Of a DNA stretch of 64,000 nucleotides, positions 16,506 through 24,991 are shown piece by piece. Both the position numbers and the translations under genes were made by a program. This DNA is from Anammoximicrobium sp964486845 (GTDB lineage Bacteria; Planctomycetota; Planctomycetia; Pirellulales; Pirellulaceae): NCBI GenBank assembly GCA_964486845.1, contig CAZAQY010000002.1, forward strand, positions 1 to 64,000, written 5' to 3'. Under the pieces are notes generated by a model. The model saw only the letters and a list, made by a program, of their open reading frames with translations. It made no database searches and was not told the origin of the DNA. How positions within the stretch are numbered: the first letter of the stretch is position 1; every line of letters starts with the position of its first letter.

Positions 16506-18797
16506 ATGAGACTTACGCTGCGAACCATGTTGGCCTACTTGGACAATATCCTCGACGACCCGTCGGAAGCTGAGGAACTGGGCAGGAAGATCGAGGAGAG
16601 CGAGTTCGCGACGGGGCTGGTGCATCGCATCCGCAGCGCCACGAATCGGCCGCGGTTGGGGGCGCCCAGCCTGGAAGGGCGAGGCATGGGATTGGATCCC
16701 AATACGGTGGCGGAGTACCTGGACAATCAACTTCCGCCCGAACGAGTGCCGGATCTGGAGAAGGTCTGCCTGGAGTCGGATGTCCACTTGGCCGAGGTCG
16801 CTGCCTGCCATCAGATCCTGGCGCTCGTGTTGGAACAACCCGCCGAAGTCGATCCGGACTTGCGGGACCGAGTCTGTCGCATCGGCTCGCCCGACGTGGC
16901 ACATCGGGCCGCGGGCCACCCCCAGCACGACGCGCGGACCCGCGACGAACTTGTCGGAGAGCCGCCCTTGGGGGCTGCGGAAGCAGAACCCGTTCCGCCG
17001 CCGGCGACCATGATTCCGCCTCCGCCGCAGACCGAGCGGGTCGCGGCCCGAGGGAGAAAACCCTTCGAGGTTCCCGACTACTTGCGCGTCGCACAGGGCG
17101 GCCGGTGGAAACCGCTGGCGATCACCCTCTTGCTGGCCTTCCTGCTGTCGGCGGTGGCGCTGCGGGCCATGGGGCCTTTCAATCGCAATCACCCGTTGAT
17201 GCGGCTGCTGGGCGGCGAGCCAACCGCCGAGGTGGTTCACGCTCCACCGCAGGCTGCGGAGGTGTCCGAACCGCCGGTACCGGTCGCGGAGCCCTCGTTG
17301 CCACCAGCGCAGGAAGGCGAGGCCGCCGAGGCGGAGCCAACGGGCACGGAGGTCGAACCGCCGCAGGCGGCGCATGACGAGGCCGCGGCCGCGTCGCCGG
17401 CGGGCGCCGACAGAGCGCCTCGCGAGGCGGAAGGCAGCGGGGCCCCTGCCCCTGCCGCCCCGCCCCCCACGCCCATCGACATCAGCAAGCCCGCCTTGGA
17501 GCCCGACGTCGGCGCGCCCGCCAAGCCGGGAGCCGGTGCCACGGAAAGGGGACCGGGCATGGAGCCCAAGCCGGCCGAGATGCAAGAGCCCGCAGAACCG
17601 CCGTCCCCGGACGACGCTCCGCCCGTAGCCCCCATAACGCCCAGCAACCTTCAGCCCGTCGAGGTGGGTTACGTCAAGTTGTCCGATCCGCACTTCCTCG
17701 TTCGATACGTGCCGGAGTCCGCCGACTGGTTTCGCTTGCCGGCCCGGTCTCGATTGATGTCCGGCGACCGTCTGATCGTTTTTCCCACGTACCGGCCGGA
17801 AATCGTGCTGACGCCCGGGGTACAGGTGATCTTGGCCGGTCCGGCGTCCGTCCAAACCAGGCCGAACAACGCCCAAGGAGAGCCGGAACTGATGATGGAG
17901 TACGGTCGGGCGCTGATCGGGACGGCGGGCGTGGCCGGAGTTCGCATTCACCTCGAACTCGGCGGGCAGCGCGGCACGGCGACGTTCCTGGAGGCCGCTT
18001 CGGAGATCGGCATCGAGGTCTCACGCTATCTGCCGCCGGGAGCCAACCCGGAGACCGATCCCGCGCTCCCCGTGGTCCGCATCTACACCGCCATCGGCCG
18101 CATCGAATGGCAGACCGCCGAGTCGCCGGCGCCGCTGCCGGTCGAGCAGGGCCAGGTGCGAATCATCATCGGCGGGCAATCGCAAACGAATGTGGTGTCC
18201 CAGAGTCCCGCTTGGATGGAGGGTGCGGATCTGCGCGACGTCGATCGTCTGGCGTCCGATACCCTGCAGCCCATGATTGCCGCGGATCGGCCGGTGAGTC
18301 TCATTCTGAAGGAACGCAGCGAAGACCGGAAGTCGGAAGTGCGATCGCTGGCTGCCCGCTGCCTGGCCTACCTGGACTCCTTCGAGATCCTCGTGAAAGA
18401 GTTCCGCGACGACCGGCAACGATCGTACTGGAAGTCGGAATTCGACGTTCTCCGGCAATCCTTGTCGCGCAGTCCGGAGACCGCAACCGCCGTACGGAAA
18501 GTGCTGGAGAGCTACTGCGGCGCCGATGCGGCGAATCTCTACCGCCTGAGTTGGGGTTACAGTCCCGAACAACTTCGTCAAGGAGGTGATCGAGAACTGG
18601 TCGATTTCCTGGGCCACGATTCGCTGGCGGTTCGGGTGTTCGCGTTCGAGAACCTTCAGCGGATTACCAACAAGACGTTGCTCTATATGCCGTGGGCCAA
18701 TGACCGAAAATCGAGCATTCAGAAGTGGAGGGAACAGCTCCAAAGCGGGGCGATCCTTTATGAATCGCTTCCCTCTCCTCTGCACAGTGACGGGTGA
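16506..18797 (+). CDS. Membrane protein with FecR-like domain (planctomycete conserved type)
   Basis: The 763-residue protein has a cytoplasmic N-terminus of about 195 residues made of two similar helical units (TMLAYLDNILDDPSEAEELG and TVAEYLDNQLPPERVPDLEK), like small anti-sigma or adaptor domains. One transmembrane helix follows (PLAITLLLAFLLSAVALRAM), then a Pro/Ala/Glu linker of about 170 residues, then a FecR-like beta region (PARSRLMSGDRLIVFP and GVQVILAGPASVQ) and a helical C-terminus. The domain order suggests signalling from envelope to cytoplasm, but no sigma factor gene is adjacent. The SD GGAGAAAGGG precedes ATG 16506. A weak GC hairpin follows the stop. Confidence 0.78.
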   Translation: MRLTLRTMLAYLDNILDDPSEAEELGRKIEESEFATGLVHRIRSATNRPRLGAPSLEGRGMGLDPNTVAEYLDNQLPPERVPDLEKVCLESDVHLAEVAACHQILALVLEQPAEVDPDLRDRVCRIGSPDVAHRAAGHPQHDARTRDELVGEPPLGAAEAEPVPPPATMIPPPPQTERVAARGRKPFEVPDYLRVAQGGRWKPLAITLLLAFLLSAVALRAMGPFNRNHPLMRLLGGEPTAEVVHAPPQAAEVSEPPVPVAEPSLPPAQEGEAAEAEPTGTEVEPPQAAHDEAAAASPAGADRAPREAEGSGAPAPAAPPPTPIDISKPALEPDVGAPAKPGAGATERGPGMEPKPAEMQEPAEPPSPDDAPPVAPITPSNLQPVEVGYVKLSDPHFLVRYVPESADWFRLPARSRLMSGDRLIVFPTYRPEIVLTPGVQVILAGPASVQTRPNNAQGEPELMMEYGRALIGTAGVAGVRIHLELGGQRGTATFLEAASEIGIEVSRYLPPGANPETDPALPVVRIYTAIGRIEWQTAESPAPLPVEQGQVRIIIGGQSQTNVVSQSPAWMEGADLRDVDRLASDTLQPMIAADRPVSLILKERSEDRKSEVRSLAARCLAYLDSFEILVKEFRDDRQRSYWKSEFDVLRQSLSRSPETATAVRKVLESYCGADAANLYRLSWGYSPEQLRQGGDRELVDFLGHDSLAVRVFAFENLQRITNKTLLYMPWANDRKSSIQKWREQLQSGAILYESLPSPLHSDG

Positions 18798-18837
18798 CTG
18801 GCCCCTGGGATCTAAGGGCGAATGCAGTTCTGCTGGC

Positions 18838-18882
18838 GAAAAGAAGCCCGGTTCTTCAGAGAATCCGGGCTCAGCTTCTGCG
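18838..18882. terminator. GC hairpin, GAAGCCCGG type
   Basis: GAAGCCCGGTTC pairs with GAATCCGGGCT over a short loop about 45 bases after the 16506 gene. The A-rich left flank gives a T-run only on the minus strand. The same hairpin type follows the oxidoreductase gene at 33.4 kb. Confidence 0.5.
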
Positions 18883-18890
18883 AGACCTCC

Positions 18891-19023
18891 TAGTGCCGCG
18901 TCCAATCTAAATGTTGGGGTCGCAATGGGTGAGCGGCACGGCGCCAGCCGCCGGTTCCGGACGCCACCGGCGGCTAGCGCCGTGCCGCTCACAACCCACG
19001 GATTTAGCTTGGACAAGGCACTA
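18891..19023. repeat. 133-base MITE-like palindromic element, family D
   Basis: The ends are TAGTGCC and GGCACTA. The outer arms (AGTGCCGCGTCCAATCTAAA against TTTAGCTTGGACAAGGCACT) and the inner arms (GAGCGGCACGGCGCCAGCCG against CGGCTAGCGCCGTGCCGCTC) are nearly complementary along the whole length. The rest of this gap, to 19286, shows no gene. A degenerate inner-arm copy is at 57811-57881. Confidence 0.88.
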
Positions 19024-19286
19024 GGCGGGCGTTACGAAATACTCACTATGAACATCCTGATATCCCGCATTGTATTTCGTCTTTTTTTGGGCTGCCTAAA
19101 CTGGCAACGCCCCTTTTTACGAGTTGTGCAAGTGAATAGACTGACGATGTTGTGAATCGCGCGTTTCGGCGATTTCGAGGTGCTTGGGCACTCGATTTTG
19201 GTTCCATGCCGCCAGCACGGTCATCGACGGCGGTTCGCGCCTGGTGGGCCCGTTGACTGGCAAGGATCTTAAGGGAGGTCAATTCG

Positions 19287-19637
19287 GTGCAAGTCAAGAT
19301 TTCGGCGCGGCACGGTCATCTCAGTTCGGACACTCGAAGCAAGATCGGCGACAAGGTGGAAAAACTGAGGCGGCTATTCGACCGTGTGACTTCGATTCAG
19401 GTTACGGCGGACCTTGAACATCGCGAGTCGCCGAGCGTCGAGTTGCGGGTGTCGGTCGAACGTACCGATGACTTCGTGGCGACGGAAACCGCGTCGAGTG
19501 TGCTGGCGGCCTTGGATGGAACGATTCACAAGTTGGAACAGCAACTGCGGAAGCACAAGGACAAACGCCGAGGTCATCGTTCTCGCGGGGCCAAAAGCGT
19601 GGAGGTCACGGGGACCGACGAATCCGAGGAAGACTGA
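19287..19637 (+). CDS. hpf: Ribosome hibernation/HPF-RaiA family protein
   Basis: The 116-residue protein has the beta-alpha-beta-beta-beta-alpha pattern of short HPF/RaiA: VKISARHGHLSSDTRSKIGD, KVEKLRRLFDRVTSIQVTAD, SVELRVSVERTDDFVATET and ALDGTIHKLEQQLRKHKDKRR, with a charged tail. It binds the 30S subunit decoding region and stabilises inactive ribosomes under stress. The start is GTG at 19287 with a strong SD AAGGGAGGT 11 bases upstream. It heads the PTS-related cluster, an arrangement known from rpoN-hpf-ptsN loci in other bacteria; rpoN is not here. Confidence 0.92.
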   Translation: MQVKISARHGHLSSDTRSKIGDKVEKLRRLFDRVTSIQVTADLEHRESPSVELRVSVERTDDFVATETASSVLAALDGTIHKLEQQLRKHKDKRRGHRSRGAKSVEVTGTDESEED

Positions 19638-19715
19638 TTGCGCCGGCGCTCTTGCCGGCCTTGCGGCCCGAGCGACGGGCGGGATTGATATGCCTCGAAG
19701 GAAAGGACATGGGAT

Positions 19716-20186
19716 ATGAAGTTTGCGAATTTCATTGAAGTGGGGGCAATTCGAGCGGACTTGAAAGCGGAGGACAAAAGGAGCGTTGTGGAAGAACTGA
19801 TCGGGGCCTTGGCCGAGGCGGGGGCCGTCAAGGCGGAGGACCAGGCGGGAATCGTCCAGGCCGTGATGAAACGGGAGGAATTGGGGAGCACGGGGATCGG
19901 CCGCGGCGTGGCGGTCCCGCACACCAAACACTCCAGCGTCAACCGCTTGATCGGCACGGTCGGGATCAGCCGTGAGGGCGTCGATTTCCAGAGTCTGGAC
20001 GGCGAAAAAGTCCAGATTCTGTTCCTGCTCGTTTCTCCTCCGGATCGGCCGGGCGATCATCTGCGGGCGCTGGAAAACATCTCCCGCCAGCTGCGTGACG
20101 ACACGTTCTGCCGCTTCTTGAAGCAGGCGAAGACGGTCGAGGACATCAAGCAGTTGTTGGACGAAGCGGACAGCAACCAGAGCTAG
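19716..20186 (+). CDS. ptsN: PTS IIA component, nitrogen/fructose type (PtsN-like)
   Basis: The 156-residue protein has the IIA-Fru/Ntr fold with the phospho-acceptor His69 in GRGVAVPHTKH. MKREELGSTGIG precedes it and ILFLLVSPPDRPGDHLRALE follows. It would receive phosphate from HPr and act as a regulator or as part of a transporter. It lies 78 bases after hpf and 13 bases before the HPr gene. No IIB or IIC is nearby, favouring a regulatory role, which is inference. Confidence 0.92.
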   Translation: MKFANFIEVGAIRADLKAEDKRSVVEELIGALAEAGAVKAEDQAGIVQAVMKREELGSTGIGRGVAVPHTKHSSVNRLIGTVGISREGVDFQSLDGEKVQILFLLVSPPDRPGDHLRALENISRQLRDDTFCRFLKQAKTVEDIKQLLDEADSNQS

Positions 20187-20199
20187 TCGGTGTTTCGTA

Positions 20200-20571
20200 G
20201 TGGCGAATCCTATGGCGGATCTGGTCGCGCGGAAAGACGTGCGGGTCGCGAATCCGATCGGGCTGCACATCCGCCCGGCCTATCTGATTGCGCGGTTGGC
20301 GGGCCGCTACGAATCGGCGATCGAGATCATCAAAGACGGGCAGAGCGTCAACGGCAAGAGCGTCCTGGAGATCCTGATGCTGGCCGCGACTCAAGGCACC
20401 CTCTTGACCATCCTGGCTCGCGGACGCGACGCGGATCAGGCCGTGGCGGCGTTGACGCCGGTGATCGAACAGGAGACGTTTGTCGAGGAGCCGCTGCTGC
20501 AGCCCGAGGTGCCGTTGCCGCAGGCCGAAGAAACGGAGCATGGAGAGGTGTCCCTGGGAGAGAGCATCTGA
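20200..20571 (+). CDS. ptsH: HPr phosphocarrier protein
   Basis: The 123-residue product has the HPr active site GLHIRPA (His23 from the GTG start) and the second-site region NGKSVLEILMLAAT, where the Ser matches the HPr kinase target of Firmicutes and many other bacteria. HPr normally has about 88 residues; the extra acidic tail of about 30 residues after PVIEQ is unusual. GTG 20200 or ATG 20212 could be the start; neither has a strong SD. It passes phosphate from EI to the IIA protein encoded upstream. Confidence 0.88.
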   Translation: MANPMADLVARKDVRVANPIGLHIRPAYLIARLAGRYESAIEIIKDGQSVNGKSVLEILMLAATQGTLLTILARGRDADQAVAALTPVIEQETFVEEPLLQPEVPLPQAEETEHGEVSLGESI

Positions 20572-20650
20572 GGACCAACGGAAACGATGGCCGGCCAGCC
20601 GTGGCCCCGGAATCTTCGGGCGCCGACAGGGAACGCCGGCAAGCGGGGTC

Positions 20651-22384
20651 ATGGAGATACTGCAAGGCATAGCGGTTTCGCCGGGCATTGCCCTGGGCGG
20701 AGCGTTGGTGATCGACAACGAGGGATTCCTCATCCCACGGTCGTTTGTGCTGCGCGAGTCGGTCGAGGACGAAGTGCAACGGTTTGACCGGGCCATCGCG
20801 GCGGCGTCCGACGAAGTGCTGCGGACCCAGAATTCGATGACGGCGCAGCTGGGCGAGCAGGTCGGGGCGATCTTTGCCGCGCACCTGCAGATTCTGCAGG
20901 ATCCGCGTTTGCGGCGCGAGGTCGAGACCGCGATTCGGGAACATGCCTACTCGGCCGAATACGCGGTGACGATGACCTTGGGGGCCTACGCCAAACTGTT
21001 CCAACAGTCGCCGAATCCCGTGCTGGCGGAGCGGGCCCATGACATCGTCGACTTGGAACGGGGTCTGCTACGGCACCTCACCGGTCGGCCGGAGGATGAG
21101 TTGGGGCAACTGCCCTCCGCCGTAGTGCTGCTGGCGCACAACTTGACGCCTGGCGAGACGGCCAAGCTGAAGCCGGAGTCCGTGCTGGGCTTCGTCACCG
21201 AAATCGGCGGTGTGGGGGGGCATACGGCCATCGTCGCCCGGGGATTGGGAATTCCCGCCGTGGTCGGCATCGGACATTTTCTGGCCCGGTTGACTGGCCG
21301 CGAACAGGTGATTGTCGATGGCAACCGCGGCCTGGTGATCCTGGATCCCGACGACGTGACGTTGACGCGGTACCGGGTCGAGTTGCAGCGACAGGAGGCG
21401 GTGGCTGTCGAACTGGAGCCGCTCTGGCACATGCCGGCCGAGACCAGGGACGGAGTCCGCATTCGGCTGATGGCCAACATCGAGTACCCGAAGGAGGCCG
21501 AGGGCTGCCTGCAGCGCGGGGCGGACGGGATCGGCTTGTACCGGACGGAATTCCTGTACACCAGCCAGCACGACAAGCCGTCCGAGGAGGACCACTATCA
21601 GGCCTACGCGGAGGTGGTGCGAGCCATGCAGGGGCGGCCGGTCGTGATCCGCACCCTGGATCTCGGCGCTGACAAAATGCGCATCACGCGGGCCGCCCCG
21701 GAGGACGAGCCTAATCCGTTCCTGGGGCTCCGCAGCATCCGTCTGTCGCTCCGCAATCCCGACCTCTTCGTGCCCCAGTTGCGGGCGATCCTGCGGGCCA
21801 GCGCGCTGGGCGACGTGCGCGTGATGTTCCCCCTGATTACGACGTTGCCCGAGTTGCAGCAGGCCCGACAAGCTTTGACCCAAGCCATGTCGGATTTGGA
21901 CCAGCGGGGCGTGCCGTTTTGCCGCGAGATTCCCGTCGGCATGATGGTCGAGTCCCCGGCGGCCGCTGTGTTGATCGACCGTTTTGTCAAGGAAGTGGAT
22001 TTTGTCAGCATCGGCACGAACGATCTGGTGCAGTACACGCTGGCGGTGGATCGCAGCAATCCCAGCGTGGCCAACCTGTTCCAGACCGCCGATCCGGCCG
22101 TGCTGCGACTGATCCGCGGCTCTCTGCGAGCCGCCCGCAACGCCGGCGTAAAAGCCAGCCTGTGCGGCCAGATGAGCGGCCATCCGGTTTACACCATGTT
22201 ATTGTTGGGGTTGGGGTTGCGCGAACTGAGTGTTCCGCCGAACTCCATCCCGGAAATCAAGCGCGTGTGTCGCAGCGTCACCGTGGCGGAATGCGAAGCG
22301 GTCGCAGCCCATGCCCTGACGCTGGACAGCGCCTCGAAAATCGAAGCTTTCCTGCGCGAGGAGTACCAGAAGCTCCGCTTCTGA
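20651..22384 (+). CDS. ptsI: PTS enzyme I (phosphoenolpyruvate-protein phosphotransferase)
   Basis: The 577-residue protein has the usual EI length. The N-terminal domain begins LQGIAVSPGIALGGA; the phospho-His is H191 in GGVGGHTAIVARGLGIP. The PEP-binding TIM-barrel domain shows LYRTEFLYTS, RTLDLGADK, LGLRSIRLSL, VMFPLITTLPE and DFVSIGTNDLVQYTLAVDRS. It starts the phosphate chain PEP to EI to HPr to IIA. ATG 20651 follows the ptsH stop by about 80 bases; the open frame upstream is a shadow of ptsH. Confidence 0.95.
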   Translation: MEILQGIAVSPGIALGGALVIDNEGFLIPRSFVLRESVEDEVQRFDRAIAAASDEVLRTQNSMTAQLGEQVGAIFAAHLQILQDPRLRREVETAIREHAYSAEYAVTMTLGAYAKLFQQSPNPVLAERAHDIVDLERGLLRHLTGRPEDELGQLPSAVVLLAHNLTPGETAKLKPESVLGFVTEIGGVGGHTAIVARGLGIPAVVGIGHFLARLTGREQVIVDGNRGLVILDPDDVTLTRYRVELQRQEAVAVELEPLWHMPAETRDGVRIRLMANIEYPKEAEGCLQRGADGIGLYRTEFLYTSQHDKPSEEDHYQAYAEVVRAMQGRPVVIRTLDLGADKMRITRAAPEDEPNPFLGLRSIRLSLRNPDLFVPQLRAILRASALGDVRVMFPLITTLPELQQARQALTQAMSDLDQRGVPFCREIPVGMMVESPAAAVLIDRFVKEVDFVSIGTNDLVQYTLAVDRSNPSVANLFQTADPAVLRLIRGSLRAARNAGVKASLCGQMSGHPVYTMLLLGLGLRELSVPPNSIPEIKRVCRSVTVAECEAVAAHALTLDSASKIEAFLREEYQKLRF

Positions 22385-22460
22385 TCCCGCCGGGAAGCAA
22401 CGGTTCCGTGCTGCGGCAGGCCCCGCCGGGGTGGCCGCAGCCGGACGACGGGTGCTTTTG

Positions 22461-23186
22461 ATGAATCGAGTTCGCATCCGCCTGCGGTTTCGCAAGCGGG
22501 ACGACTTGCGTTGGATCAGCCATCACGACCTGGCGCGGACCTGCGAACGCTGGCTGCGCCGGGCCGGATTGCCGCTGCGCCGCAGCGAAGGGTTTCACCC
22601 GAAGCCCAAGCTGAGTTTTCCCTCGGCCCTGGCCCTGGGGATCGCCGCGCTGGACGAAGTGATGGAGTTTGAACTGACCGAGTCCGTCGCCGCCGACCGC
22701 CTCCGCCAAGGCCTGGACCGCACCGCCCTGCCGGGGCTGGAAGTCGCGGATCTGCAGGTGCTGGCGCCGGGCGAGGGCAAGGCGCAGGCGCGGCGATTCA
22801 CGTACGAGTTGCCCGTTCCTCCGGCCTGCAGCCAGATGCTCGCCGGGCGGATTGCCCGGCTGCAGGCCCCTGCTCCGTATTGGTTCCGTCGAGCTGGATC
22901 GGACCAGCCGGTCGATCTCAAGGCCGGTCTGGACCAGCTCGAATTCCGTGACGGCAGACTCCGCTTTCGCCTGGCCGCCGATACGCCCCGCAGCGCGCGA
23001 GTGCGCGATGTCTTGGAGGCGTTGGGCGTCGCCGGTTTGGAAGGCGACGGCTGCTGCCTGACGCGCATCCGCGTCGAGCTTGCCGCACCTCCGCACAACT
23101 CTAACGAGGAAAGAAACAAGTCGCATGAGAAAGGAAATGCTGATCAATGTCTCGCAGTCGGAAGAGTGCCGGATCGCGGTCATTGA
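22461..23186 (+). CDS. TIGR03936 family protein (DUF2344, radical-SAM-associated)
   Basis: The 241-residue protein has the family start RVRIRLRFRKRDDLRWISHHD and GLPLRRSEGFHPKPKLSFPSA, then ALGIAALDEVMEFELTE. In other bacteria this domain is separate from, or fused to, a B12-binding radical-SAM protein and often lies beside rng and rplU, as here next to RNase E/G. The exact role is unknown. ATG 22461 is chosen at the conserved start. The 3' end overlaps the RNase gene by 62 bases in another frame; the last 25 or so residues after AAPPHNS look non-conserved. Confidence 0.85.
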   Translation: MNRVRIRLRFRKRDDLRWISHHDLARTCERWLRRAGLPLRRSEGFHPKPKLSFPSALALGIAALDEVMEFELTESVAADRLRQGLDRTALPGLEVADLQVLAPGEGKAQARRFTYELPVPPACSQMLAGRIARLQAPAPYWFRRAGSDQPVDLKAGLDQLEFRDGRLRFRLAADTPRSARVRDVLEALGVAGLEGDGCCLTRIRVELAAPPHNSNEERNKSHEKGNADQCLAVGRVPDRGH

Positions 23187-24753
23187 GGATGGAGTGCTGG
23201 AAGAGCTGTACATCGAACGCGCCAGCCAGGACAACTACGTGGGGAATATCTACAAGGGCAAGATCGTCAACCTGGAGCCCACGATTCAAGCAGCCTTCGT
23301 GGACTTCGGCGTGGGACGCAATGGGTTTTTGCACATCAGCGACGTCGAGCCGCAGTACTTCCGCCAGGGCGGCTACGCCCCGGACGACCCCTCGCTGGCC
23401 GGCAACGGAGGCCGGCACGACGACATCGACGACGGCGAAGAAGAGGACGAGGAACCGGCAGGGCGGCCGCGCCGCCGCAACCGGGGCCCGCGCTCGGGCG
23501 GCCGTCCCCGCTTCAAGCCCCCGATCCAAGACATCTTCCGCCGCGGCGACGAAGTGCTGGTCCAGGTCATCAAGGAAGGCATCGGCACCAAGGGGCCGAC
23601 GCTTTCCACCTACATCAGCATCCCGGGCCGCTACCTGGTGCTGATGCCCGCCTTGGGTCGCGTCGGCGTCTCGCGAAAAATCGAGGACGACGACGAACGC
23701 CGCAAGCTCCGCGAAACGATGCTCGAGTTGAACCCGCCCAAGGGCCTGGGCTTCATCGTCCGCACCGCCGGCCAGGGCCGTACCCGCAAGGAGTTGTCGC
23801 GCGATCTGGCGTACCTGCTGCGGCTGTGGAAAGTCATCGTCCGCCGGGTCCGCAAGCAACCCGCGCCCGTGGATATCTACGAAGAAAGCGACATGATCAT
23901 CCGCACGATTCGCGACATGTTCGCCTCCGACGTGGACGCCATCTACGTGGACGAGCCGAACGCCTTCGAGCGGGCCAAGAACTTCCTGCAGCTGACCATG
24001 CCTCGCTACGTCCACCGGCTGCAATTGTACGAAGGCCGGGAGCCGCTGTTCCACAAGTACCGGCTGGAACACGAGATCACCAGGATCTACAAGCGCGAGG
24101 TGCCCTTGAAGGACGGCGGGTCCATCGTGGTGGACCAGACCGAGGCCCTGGTGGCCATCGACGTCAACAGCGGCAACTTCCGCATCTCCGACTCGGCGGA
24201 GGAAGCTGCCTACCAGCTGAACCTCACGGCGGCCAAGGAGATCGCCCGGCAACTGCGGCTGCGCGACCTGGGCGGCGTGATCGTCAACGACTTTATCGAC
24301 ATGCGCCGCGAGAAGCACCGCCGGGGCGTCGAACGGGCGCTGCGGGACGCGATGCGCCGGGACCGGGCCCGCGTCAAGATCCTCCGCACCAGTCCGTTCG
24401 GCCTGATCGAAATGACGCGGCAGCGGATCCGGCCCAGCCTGAAACGCAACGTCTACACGGACTGCCCCTGCTGCAGCGGCCGCGGCGTGGTCAAGAAGGC
24501 GGAAAGCATGGCCATCGAAGTCGTCCGCATGCTGATGCTGGCCAGCCAGCAGCCCGGCGCCTCGCGCGTGACCGTGCGGGTCAACGATGAAGTCGCCTCG
24601 TATTTGAATAACAAGAAGCGCAAGGAAATCACGCGACTGGAAGACGACGGCGGCCTGAACGTCCAGATTCTGGGCAGCGAAGGCCTGTTCCCCGAACACC
24701 TGGAAATCGACTGCCGCGACAAGGAAGGCCGGGAAATCGAATTGCCGGTGTGA
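23125..24753 (+). CDS. rng: Ribonuclease E/G family endoribonuclease
   Basis: The 542-residue protein starts with an S1 domain (residues about 35-130: GNIYKGKIVNLEPTIQAAF, GFLHISDVEP). The catalytic DNase-I-like domain has the Mg-binding Asp in LVAIDVNSGNF and GGVIVNDFIDMR, and the Zn-link motif CPCCSGRG. Within the S1 region there is an inserted acidic then basic low-complexity stretch of about 40 residues (GEEEDEEPAG to RNRGPRSGGR). The enzyme starts mRNA decay and matures rRNA. ATG 23125 has AACGAGGAAAG upstream and begins at the conserved KEMLINVS. Confidence 0.93.
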   Translation: MRKEMLINVSQSEECRIAVIEDGVLEELYIERASQDNYVGNIYKGKIVNLEPTIQAAFVDFGVGRNGFLHISDVEPQYFRQGGYAPDDPSLAGNGGRHDDIDDGEEEDEEPAGRPRRRNRGPRSGGRPRFKPPIQDIFRRGDEVLVQVIKEGIGTKGPTLSTYISIPGRYLVLMPALGRVGVSRKIEDDDERRKLRETMLELNPPKGLGFIVRTAGQGRTRKELSRDLAYLLRLWKVIVRRVRKQPAPVDIYEESDMIIRTIRDMFASDVDAIYVDEPNAFERAKNFLQLTMPRYVHRLQLYEGREPLFHKYRLEHEITRIYKREVPLKDGGSIVVDQTEALVAIDVNSGNFRISDSAEEAAYQLNLTAAKEIARQLRLRDLGGVIVNDFIDMRREKHRRGVERALRDAMRRDRARVKILRTSPFGLIEMTRQRIRPSLKRNVYTDCPCCSGRGVVKKAESMAIEVVRMLMLASQQPGASRVTVRVNDEVASYLNNKKRKEITRLEDDGGLNVQILGSEGLFPEHLEIDCRDKEGREIELPV

Positions 24754-24991
24754 TCGGCACGGCGGCGCAGCCCACCGCCAGAAGGAGCCCGACGACCGCA
24801 TCCGATCGCACGTGCGTGGCGTTCCCCCTTCACGTCCATACGCGGCCCACGCACACCGTGTATCGAGAAACGTTCCTTTTGCGATCTACGCCGCGCTGGA
24901 ACATGGCCGGATGGCTGGTCGCGCAGGACCTCGCCGTTCACTGGATTAGAATAGCGGGTTTTTACGCAGATGCAATACTCCGGACCCTTCT

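Noticed and set aside
19080..19140. Possible sigma-54 promoter before hpf (TGGCAACGCCCC and T-run)
   Set aside because: The GG and GC elements are not at the required 10-base spacing, so it does not fit -24/-12.
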